Part shown: piece by piece, positions 55,924 to 64,000 of the stretch
How the letters are laid out: every line of letters starts with the position of its first letter
How positions within the stretch are numbered: position 1 is the stretch's first letter
NCBI GenBank assembly: GCA_021234155.1
Contig: JAJEKV010000037.1
Span: 1,054,001 to 1,118,000, forward strand
Source of the DNA: Isoetes taiwanensis
Taxonomy: Eukaryota; Streptophyta; Lycopodiopsida; Isoetales; Isoetaceae
Reading direction: 5' to 3'
Length of the DNA: 64,000 nt
Notes under the pieces: model-generated
Told to the model about the DNA's origin: nothing
Database searches by the model: none
The model's input: only the letters and a program-made list of their open reading frames with translations
Made by a program: the position numbers and the translations under genes

Positions 55924-56010
55924 CTAGTATCATCATTACTGCAAAGGTTTTTCCCTTGAAAACCTTTCGAGGCAGGGGTTTTTTAATCCTAGTAGTAATG
56001 ATTGTACTAG
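55924..56010 (+). repeat. Nested stem structures in LINE A' 3' UTR
   Basis: CTAGTA/TACTAG (55924, 56005), TCATTACT/AGTAATGA (55933, 55994) and AAAGGTTTT/AAAACCTTT (55943, 55959) are nested. The last stem is kept in the other two tail copies. Confidence 0.75.
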
Positions 56011-56022
56011 CCCATTGTATGG

Positions 56023-56050
56023 GTCCCATGACCTATTGGTCTCCATGGAC
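56023..56050 (+). repeat. LINE A' 3'-terminal hairpin
   Basis: GTC-C-CAT-GACC-TATT-GGTC-TCC-ATG-GAC folds into a bulged stem. It is followed by GTTAAAAA and the ATTCT repeats. Confidence 0.75.
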
Positions 56051-56078
56051 GTTAAAAAAATTATTCTATTCTATTCTA

Positions 56079-56353
56079 CCTGCCTTTCCAGCACATGCCT
56101 AATGTGCAGCTCTTGCATGCCCTCTGCAGAACTACAGATTGAATACATAATGGCATTTCTCTGCTCTATCGGTCTTTTAATCTATAACCAATTCTGGCTT
56201 CTCAAATGATCAGGGTCAATTACTATATATTTCTTCAGAATCACAACATATCTCCTTTTCTATCTCCTTCCTTTTCAGTATTCTAAACCATCAAAAAGCT
56301 TTGCAGGATCATTCTTAGGCGTACGCATAATAAAGAGTAATAAAGCCTATGGT
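56079..56353. other. Short intergenic gap between two LINEs
   Basis: Nothing recognised between the (ATTCT)n of one LINE and the (GAAG)n of the next, which lies in the opposite orientation (tail to tail). Confidence 0.4.
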
Positions 56354-56357
56354 GAAG

Positions 56358-56419
56358 AAGGAAGGAAGGAAGGAAGGAAGTTTATTTTAACGTCCACGGA
56401 GGCCAAAGGCCTATGAGAC
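56358..56419 (-). repeat. LINE B 3' hairpin and (CTTC)n tail
   Basis: On the minus strand, GTC-T-CAT-AGGCC-TTT-GGCCT-CC-GTG-GAC folds. GTTAAAATAAA follows, then CTTC repeats (plus-strand GAAG at 56358-56380). It corresponds position by position to the LINE A' hairpin. Confidence 0.75.
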
Positions 56420-56664
56420 GGTACATGCAGAGAACAGGCAAAAAAGCCAAAAACCCCAACACCAAAAACAAACAATGTAACTGTACAGTAGAACCCTACT
56501 ACCGGGATGAAAAAACCCCCACTTGGGAGGAAAAACCCTAGCAGTAGGCTCTCAAATACCATGCCCCAGAAGAGCAAGTCTGACGGCCGAAATCTGCAGG
56601 ATGTAAGCTCCCGGCCGCTACCATAGGTGATGCAAATGGCCCGATGTAGCGGTGTGTCGAGCAT

Positions 56665-57204
56665 CTAAGATCGGTGTGCCTTTGCTTTCGGACATGGGCA
56701 TATCTTTGGGCATCGCTGGAGGGCATGGTGCTCATCCTCTATCACGTGCATCTCACAACAATGACATATCCTTTCCTCCCCGGGGATCCGGTGCCGCCAT
56801 TCAACCCCGGTGACTGTTTCAATTACGAGGTAATGGGAACCCGTCCTTATGGCAGCAATAGCTCTCCGTTTCTTCAGCGAGATGTGTGCTTTCAAAATAC
56901 CGATGGGATCCATGCTCAAGGCGGGATTAATCGGCGTGATAGTGCTCTGTCTTGGGCTTTGCAAGAGTAGAGGCATCCCACAGGGTGGCAGCATAGCCCG
57001 CATCCAATTGCCCATTCTGCGCATCAGAATCTGCCAGTGCCACCATCTGTTGGTAATCCATAGACCACCTCCTAAACCATCCCTTCGATTGCTTTCGTGC
57101 CATACCCTCTTGACGGCGGGGGGCCCTCCGTTAACAACCGCGGCCTTTGTGGGGGCGATGCTCATCCATCCCATCCACCTTATGGAAGCAAGTAAGATGC
57201 TCAC
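56665..57204 (-). pseudogene. LINE B ORF2 C-terminal region with zinc finger
   Basis: Ends with RRAIAAIRTGSHYLVIETV and RICHCCEMHVIEDEHHALQR(C), matching LASLSRNKLVAIASIRTGSH and CACCQLQVIEDESHTLLSC of the 55.5-kb copy. CX2C..H..C is the candidate zinc site. Confidence 0.8.
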
Positions 57205-57240
57205 AAGATAGCGAATCTTTGTAAAGGCCAGAACCCCGTC

Positions 57241-58250
57241 TCATACAACAAAATCTGATAACGGTACGGTGTCCTTCACTCCCAAGCTATATGTCAAGAA
57301 AGCTTTCTGCACCCTTTCCAACCTATCCCATGTATTTTTGCTAATCACTTCTGGGCCCCAAACCTCCACCCCATATAGCAGCACCGGCTCGACCAAAGCT
57401 CTAAACAGGTGTGCTCTCCTCGCCCCGATCCGCGAGAGATCTATCCTAAGCAACACGCGTTTTTGCCGCTGCATATATAAAGCCTTCCAGCTGCACTGGC
57501 TCTCCCTCTCCACACACTCATCCCACGGCATGTTAGTAGTGAAATCAATTCCCAAATACTTGAAGCTCCGCACCATCTCCACTTCACTGCCCCCCCGTAA
57601 TATAACTCCTGGGATAGGGTGTTGCGAGGACAGGATCGCGAAGCTTAGTTTTTGTGCAAGTTCCTTTGTCATTCCGTTGCCCCACGTAACCCATTGAGGG
57701 CATCCAAATCTTTCTGCATACTTGCTGGCCGTGTGGGGCTAGCAAAGCTACATCATCCGCATATAGTAATTGGCCCACGGAGGTCGCATCGGATAATTGC
57801 ACCCCTCTCCCCATGGTCTTTGCATCCCACGTCTCCAAGCTATCAATGTACAACCCAAAAGCGTTGGAGACAACGGGCAGCTCTGCTTAACTCCCATAGT
57901 GCTAGCTACCCGCCGATCATCATAAGGCGTAGCGGCATAAATCCCATCATAAAAGGCGGTGCACCACATTCGCAACTCCCGTGGAACTCGCAATTCTTGC
58001 AACCTACGCCCTGCGGCATGTCTCGGGGGACGGTATCATATGCGATCTTAAAATCTACAAAGCGGCAATACAAGTCCAGTCGGCGCATTGCGGCTTGCCT
58101 CCATCAACACTCTCAAAGTGAAGATATGGTCGGTCGTGGAGTGAGCTGGGCTTAAAGCCCCGCCTCGGCCCCTGCCTCCTCGGCCCACTTAGTGAGTTTC
58201 TTCTCCACCACCCCTGCCAGGAGCTTTGCAAACAGCGAGCTTACCATAAT
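57241..58250 (-). pseudogene. LINE B reverse transcriptase
   Basis: Motifs are spread over frames. FVDFKIAYDTVPRD is near 58060 and GVKQSCPLSPTLLG near 57890 (the usual Gly-Cys is Ser-Cys). LLYADDVALLAPHGQQ is near 57770, and FKYLGIDFTTNMPWDECVER with HLFRALVEPVLLYGVEVWGP lies at 57570-57360. Frame changes occur near 57900 and 57670, so no enzyme is made. Confidence 0.85.
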
Positions 58251-59093
58251 CATCCGGTAATTCGCCGGCTCATCCGTATTACCAGCTTTATGAACAGGAA
58301 CAACCTTACTAACCATCCACTCACGGGGAGGCCCTGGCTTCGAGCACGGTTAATGATCGCGGTCGGGGGCCCTACCATAGATGGGCCACCCCACTTCAAC
58401 GGCTTCGACTGCGGCCCACAGTAAATCCTTTGCCTTGCCATTCGCCCGGATGCACGAGACCACTGCTTTGGACATCCTCCCGCGTGGCTGCGGCACCTCT
58501 CCTACGATGCGGGACCACGGCATTAGCTCACGGGGGTCATATAACTCACACAGCGGTGCATCCATTGCTCCACACTTACATTACCAGCCACCTGGCGCTT
58601 CTTGTATAACACCTTACGCCAAAAAGCTTTTGGCTCTGCCATAAGCATGTCAAACAGGCGCTCCTGGGTTTCTGCCATGTATCTCCCCTTCTTGGCTTTT
58701 AGGAAGATCTTATAGTCTTGCAGGGCCTGTGGCCGCAACTGTGGATCTATGACCAAGCGCAACTGGCTCTTTAGAGCCTTGCAATCAACATCAAACCCGC
58801 GGGTTCTCGGGGAAAATGTGCGGTGTCCCTCGCCCGGAGGGCCCTTCCTTTACAAAGGAAGCCTCGGCGGTACGCAAGCGGCCCCTCACCAGCCATGCAC
58901 ACACTCTTTGCGGTGTGTAGAAGCTATCAAACCCCTGTAACTCCCGCACCAACCGCGATTCATCTTTGTCCCATACGATGGCGTGGGATGTGCGGTAACC
59001 CTCCATGCCCCCTTGCGGTGTCTCCACTATTGAGTGCTCCCAATTCAGTGACATAAAGCGGGTAATGATCGACAAAACCTCCTCATCCCACAT
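58250..59093 (-). pseudogene. LINE B linker between endonuclease and RT
   Basis: Includes ALQDYKIFLKAKKGRYMAET and PKAFWRKVLYKKRQVAG (about 58720-58590), the typical pre-RT motif of this LINE group. It then runs toward the RT start. Confidence 0.65.
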
Positions 59094-59379
59094 TAGCTTG
59101 TGCCAATGGAGAAGTGTGTAACCATGTCAAGTCTTTGCTCTCTGAGGCGAGAGGTAATCCAACACACTAGCTCCCCCATCCCCGCCTATCACTCCTGCAA
59201 GTAACACCCCACAGGTGTGGCCATCGCCGCATACCATTACAAATTACCATGTCAAAAACACGGCAGAGGACTGGACCGGTTTGCGCCAAATGGTCTAGCC
59301 ACCATATCACGGGAGTCGCCGTGTATCTTTGAATAGCGGTGTCTCAAACCAAAGCGGATCGACATTATAGTCACCTTGG

Positions 59380-59840
59380 AAGGTCACCGACCGCTGCAAG
59401 CTGCCCAGACGAGCATTGAAATCTCCAAGCAAAACACACATCCCTGCTTTGTCTATAGCGGTCTATGTCATCATCTGAGATCCCTATCACGGCATCCGGA
59501 CATCTGGTAATGCATCATGTACACAGTAGAACTTAGAGCCCGCATGGGGGAATGTAGCGACTAGCAAGAAACAATGGGACATGACCGGGCTCTAATACCA
59601 TTACCCACATGTAGCGATTAAATGCATCAGACTTCTGAAGTGTGATCTTGCATGCTAAGGCATCCCTAAAGTAGCAAGCCACTCCACCGTACCCGCGTCT
59701 GCCATGGCGCTCATTAGCAAGTGAGAAATGCTGATATCCTCGAATGTCTGGCAATCGATGCCCTTCATACTCCCATGTCTCCTGCTGGAAGACGATGTCC
59801 ATGTCTGTCGCGATCCCATTCAAGCCCTTTGCCCCATACG
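59380..59840 (-). pseudogene. LINE B endonuclease domain
   Basis: 59823-59533 encodes DIVFQQETWEYEGHRLPDI (catalytic Glu), GRRGYGGVACYFRDAL and NRYMWVMVLEPG. A second frame near 59450-59390 has LLGDFNARLGSLQRSV. Same layout as LINE A. Confidence 0.8.
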
Positions 59841-59989
59841 CCCGGGAAGCCCCTACAATTCGAGGAAAGAATGCGAAGACACTTTCCTATCTTTTGCTAG
59901 GTACGTGGACCCATCGAGTGCACGAGGGGCGGCTGGCGTGGTTGGAATAACTTTCGGGCAGCCTGCTCCGCGGGACCCCGATGGATGTC

Positions 59990-60960
59990 TTGCGGTGGTG
60001 GAAGGCCTCAATCCGCCCCTCCACGGCCTGATGCCCCTGGACTGCTTTCTGCCCGTCGCGACGCAGTTGTTAAATGGGAATCTTTGCCTCCGAATCGTCC
60101 GGCGAGGAGGCACATATACCTTCATCTTGCCATTAACCAAACCAGCAGCCCCTCCAGCTTGTCGAATCTCTCTTATCTTGACCAACTCTTGGCTTCTTTC
60201 CGTTGTTGCGGTGGCGTGAGATCGGATCCGGGTATATGGGCGTACCTTTCAAGCGGCCCGGTGCGTTGCAACAACAAAGATTTTGCCTCCCAATCCAAGG
60301 CGCAAACTTAACTAGCGAGGTCTCATGCTCGGTCCTCAGACCACGATTGGACTCTTGATAACCAAATCTTGTAATTGGAGCTTTGCAAGTACCCGGGGTG
60401 GTAAGCTTACAGCAAATCCTCGCCTTGCTCCTCCGGCAATCCCGCTTTAATAAGGTTGGTAGGCGTGCACGGATGTCTTGCTCCTCCGCGAAGTACCACT
60501 TTGATTCCACGAGCCACCTCGGCCTGCGGTATGGGGGTGCTGGTCGCCGAACGGCGTGGTGTACTCGGGACTTCGTTGCACCTCCATTGGAGGTCCCGCA
60601 TCTCTTCTTTGCCAAGTGGGCCATATGGTTCTCTATATGTGAGCATCTTCACGACATCTCACCCGCTTTTTGTGCGCCTTTGCTTCATCAAGGAATGGAG
60701 CACGCCCCCGCGCAGCTTCCACATCCTTTTCCTTAGCATCTATCCGGCCGGTCATGCTTGTGACTTGTACAATCTGCTGGAGCAACCCCTTCATGTCGGC
60801 CCGTGCTTGCGCCATGTCTTCCATCCATTCTTTGGTGGACCTTATCCAAGCGGTGCCCCATCTCCGTGACTAGGCTTGCGTTGTTGCTTGTATCTCCTCT
60901 CTTATCGGTCATCGACCTTTTGGGGCTCCCGCAATCATAATCCCCAAACCGAACTTCCAC
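59990..60960 (-). pseudogene. LINE B ORF1-like protein (coiled coil and RNA-binding region)
   Basis: Pieces in three frames. 60824-60633 has a heptad-like EDMAQARADMKGLLQQIVQV then MTGRIDAKEKDVEAARG (probable coiled coil). 60624-60133 ends with GRLKGTPIY and an Arg/Lys-rich run. 60185-59853 starts VKIREIRQAGGAAG, then GKMKVYVPPR. LKGT followed by a DLTP/RQR-like helix parallels LINE A ORF1. This looks like the coiled-coil plus RRM/CTD layout known from L1-type ORF1p. Confidence 0.6.
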
Positions 60961-61330
60961 AAAGGGAAATTCGGCTCCTTACATTGGGAAAAGCTTCTTG
61001 GCGCAGCCCACGGCAAATTGTCCGTGATGCCTCCAAGCTTGCCCGACTTAGCACGGAGGGAACCGACCTGTTCTGTACAACCCTAATTGCCTCAGCACAT
61101 GATACACCGCTCGATGGGGGCCGAGGTATCCAAATTATGGCTCTTTTCTTCAACGCATGCATCTTTGTCGGGGGGTGGCCATAGAGGGCCGGGTCTGTCA
61201 GGTGGATTCCGTCGACTAAAACAGGGGAAACACCGTACAAATCATACACCGACGGAAAGCTCGTTCGATAAGCTTTCCAACAAGCCCAAGAACACCTGAA
61301 TCTGACACCGGAATCCCGAGTTATGAGCAA

Positions 61331-63430
61331 AAGAGCAGGGCTGAAACCCTAAGCGCCAGCATGAGCGCCTGGATAAGAGAAAGGCTTCTTACCCAGAATT
61401 TAGGGATAGCATCAAAGTAAGGGTTTCTTCTACATAGGCATACAGCAGAACTTATAAACCTAAGAAATCAAAACATCCATAAACATGTGCCTGAGAGTAT
61501 TCTGATGATGATCCAAGACGTGGCTATGAAGAAATTTAATACCAGAAAGTCGACTGCATGATGGTGCTGACATTCTGCATTGACGCTTCACATTCTGGAC
61601 AATATTTTTAAGTGGTTATTTAAGGTAAACTTCATGCTCTCATGCTTTCTCCATATTTTCAAGAAACCTATGAATATTACCTTCATTGAAGCCCACTTAT
61701 TGAAACACTCTAAGGTTAATTTTTCAGCAGCATCCTGCATCAAACACATAATGGATGTAGTCAATGCATTTATTCATCGTCCAAAGCCACATGCATGTCT
61801 GTTACTTGCATATCAATTTAGACGTAACTAGCCCTCATCAGATAAACCAAAATGCCTAAGCCTAAAAGAATTTCACCCGCAGCAGCGAATCTTGGATCAG
61901 CATGCAAAAAGTATGTCTATTACACCTGAAAATGGACGAACATGCATCAATTCTATGCCATTATCAGAACCTTTCTACTGGCTTGCAATTCATCTCAAGA
62001 GTACATGCGAAAGCTTTCTATCCCCACTAGTGAGTTAAAAAAATACGCACATTTGCAGGCCATGGCTGTCCAATTAACAGGAAATCGATGGAATACCTTC
62101 CTCTAGCAAAGTTATTACTTTCAAATGCCAGATGCCTTGCAAGCCAGCTGGCATCGTTTGATAAAGGAAGCAGGAGCTTCAATGGAATAAATTCAAGGTT
62201 GCAAATTGGAAGGAGCAACAAAGATGCCAACATACCTTCAACATCTTCATCTTGAGGCTTTTGATGACAACAACACCATGTTATAATTCCTCCACTACCT
62301 ACAGTATTGTTTCTGAGAACAATGGAACAATGTGCTTTATGTGCAACATGGCTGAAAGCTGGGAGTTAATCCCTATCAAGTATTGTAGCATCTTAGAGAA
62401 GAATATTGTAACATGCAGATTGAGCTTAAAATGTTTAAGAATGGTAAATAAGATTCCATACCTTATCACAACAGCACTCTCAGACGGAGCCATACTCTGC
62501 CAAAAAGATCTTTCATGATTACCCTTCTTCCTCAGCTTCCATTGTTTCAGAATATTGAAAGAGAAACCTCAACCTAATTTCATGCCCGGGCAAGAAGCTC
62601 CTTGGCTCTCTTATGGATTCTCTACTTGGCTCCCAGAGACTAAACGACTGTCCGCACCAAACCTACAACAAGCTCATTCAAGTTATAAAAGCAAGCTTTA
62701 AAGGCTAGATACAGCACCAAAACTGAACGAGGTGTGAAAACAAATCTCCCAAATTAGATCTAATCACAAATCCAAATCCAAACACTGCACTCCTGTGGCA
62801 AATAAAAAATACCTGATAAAGATTCACACCCTAATCAGAGATCTCTGGACCATTTTCCAGGAAGTTACAGCATTATAAGTCTGCACATGCAATTATGGCA
62901 TCATCTCTCATGTAGTAGAATATGGTTTTCGAGTATTTAATATCAAATTATTGTGTCAAATAATTTTGGTGAAGGCTCCTCAACAGTGCAATTCAGGGTG
63001 TCCTCTCATCGGCTGGAAATTAGGAAAAGACTGGATGGGTCGAAAGTTTTTTATGAATTAGGCCACTGTAAATCTTTAGAATAGGTTTTCTGGACAGATA
63101 CAACCACAATTATGCCAATTGAAATGGGTATCAGATGAATTGAGTATCAGAGAGACTCAAATCCAAGAATCCATCTATTTCCTTGATCTGGTTTTAGAAA
63201 AGGGGTCACGACAGTTTTGAATCATCAAAGAGTGAAGGAGCTTACCTGAATCCAAGTCTTTCTGATGGGTGCAGTCATGCACCAGCCGATAAACCAAGTC
63301 CGGAGATAAATTCTTCCAATTCCCCCTTCTTCCAACACCAGTTCCCACACCAGGTTATGGACCTCGCTCTAATGCTTGGCGGTGCCGGTTAACCAGTTCC
63401 CACACCAGCCGCACAGCAACAATGGCGACC
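61331..63430. other. Intergenic, no gene recognised
   Basis: AT-rich, with no motif-bearing frame longer than about 85 codons. Could be an intron or spacer; nothing supports either. Confidence 0.4.
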
Positions 63431-63437
63431 GAGAGTT

Positions 63438-63609
63438 AGAATAGAATAGTTTAGTTTTTTTAACGTCCACGGAGACCAATAGGTCATGGGACCCATACAA
63501 TGGGCTAGTACAATCATTACTACTAGGATTAAAAAACCCCTGCCTCGAAAGGTTTTCAAGGGAAAAACCTTTGCAGTAATAATGATACTAGACAAGCAGA
63601 GATAATGAC
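63438..63609 (-). mobile_element. LINE A' 3' UTR copy, truncated at the stop codon
   Basis: The minus strand holds only the 3' UTR of the family seen at 55907-56078. It starts at the last codon region (GTCATTATC, 63609) and ends in the hairpin (63492-63465) and ATTCT repeats (63449-63438). The inner AAAGGTTTT/AAAACCTTT stem is kept. Confidence 0.85.
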
Positions 63610-64000
63610 ACCAAACATTGCATGCTTTATAAACAAGGAAAATCTGCAATCTAAAATGGGCAAAGGTCTTTTATTTTTTAAAAGACTAGCACAACTTAAA
63701 AAAAAAAAAGAAATGGGGCTATTGTTTAGAAGGATGCAACGAGCACATCATCAAATATTGTCCAGCTTCAAACATCGACTAACAGCAGAATCCGACTCGA
63801 TTGTCAAGTTTCAATGTGATGCCAATGGAGCAATTGCAAGCGAAAGGTCCTCACGTAAGAAGCCATGAATCTTGTTGCCATTGCTATTGCCATGAATTTT
63901 CGCTAGAAATCTCATGCGAGGGGTTCTACAGGAAGCTGCTTAGATGAAGAAGGGAGATTGCCAAAAAGTGTCCGCTGCAACTACCAGAGCATTGGATTGA
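63610..64000. other. Intergenic, no gene recognised
   Basis: An open frame at 63605-63868 is Lys-rich and has no recognisable motif. Confidence 0.35.

Larger units (their letters stand above)
55480..56078 (+). mobile_element. 5'-truncated LINE 3' end (family A')
   Basis: The plus strand encodes the C-terminal zinc region (LCACCQLQVIEDESHTLLSC near 55700-55760, then LALYILEVLDKRQQLLSP) with a stop at 55904. A structured 3' UTR follows, then the hairpin at 56023-56050 and (ATTCT)n at 56063-56078. Upstream ORF2 is absent. It is the longest of three tail copies of this family here; the others are at 4801-5060 and 63438-63609. Confidence 0.88.
56358..61330 (-). mobile_element. LINE B, long degenerate non-LTR retrotransposon
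   Basis: Minus-strand element with ORF1 (about 61330-59990), endonuclease (about 59840-59380), linker (59093-58250), RT (58250-57584), post-RT (57672-57241), zinc finger (56790-56700 area), 3' hairpin (56419-56392) and a (CTTC)n tail (56380-56358). It is GC-richer than its flanks and broken by many frame changes. No target duplication was identified. Sequence relatives: LINE A, and more distantly LINE C. Confidence 0.85.

Overview
The window looks like a gene-poor, repeat-rich nuclear region of a large plant genome. A PLS-type pentatricopeptide (PPR) gene, a plant-style Ser/Thr kinase, GT-AG introns, a Ty1/copia element primed by initiator Met-tRNA, and many decayed LINEs all fit a land plant. 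The mix of LINE lineages suggests a non-seed vascular plant such as a fern or lycophyte; that placement is inference. No prokaryotic operons, CRISPR arrays or rRNA genes were seen.

Only three loci look like working protein genes. They are a small secreted, cysteine-rich peptide precursor (16652-17008, +), a single-exon Ser/Thr kinase with a repeated basic tail (20245-21348, -), and a two-exon PPR gene (23958-25782, -). A fourth host-derived locus, 27498-28896 (+), is a decayed copy of TAF5 (TFIID subunit 5). It still has several exon-intron junctions but carries frameshifts and an internal deletion of WD repeats.

Layout. 0.5-2.7 kb: LINE family C remnant (-). 3.4-7.2 kb: short local duplications, a LINE 3' tail, a MITE with a paralogous empty site, and a LINE A fragment. 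7.9-12.4 kb: copia remnant, then a LINE A copy (-). 12.4-31 kb: the host genes, the TAF5 pseudogene, a SINE-like element and foldback hairpins. 31-36 kb: degenerate repeats including a Ty3/gypsy RNase H relic. 36.4-44.3 kb: a plant L1 (+) split by a Ty1/copia element (36992-42321) with matching LTRs and an AGGAG target duplication. 45.35-53.55 kb: an L1 (-) bounded by a 12-13 bp target duplication. 55.5-63.6 kb: LINE 3' tails and a long LINE B copy (-).

The two most interesting signals are these. (1) The 118-residue precursor has a signal peptide, a propeptide, an RRR site and an 8-Cys domain of unfamiliar spacing. (2) The non-L1 LINEs share a short 3'-terminal hairpin, with compensatory changes in its stem between two families, followed by family-specific microsatellite tails: (ATTCT)n, (CTTC)n and (TTAAA)n. 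That architecture resembles stringent-type LINEs of the L2/CR1 kind, in which the reverse transcriptase recognises a 3' stem-loop.
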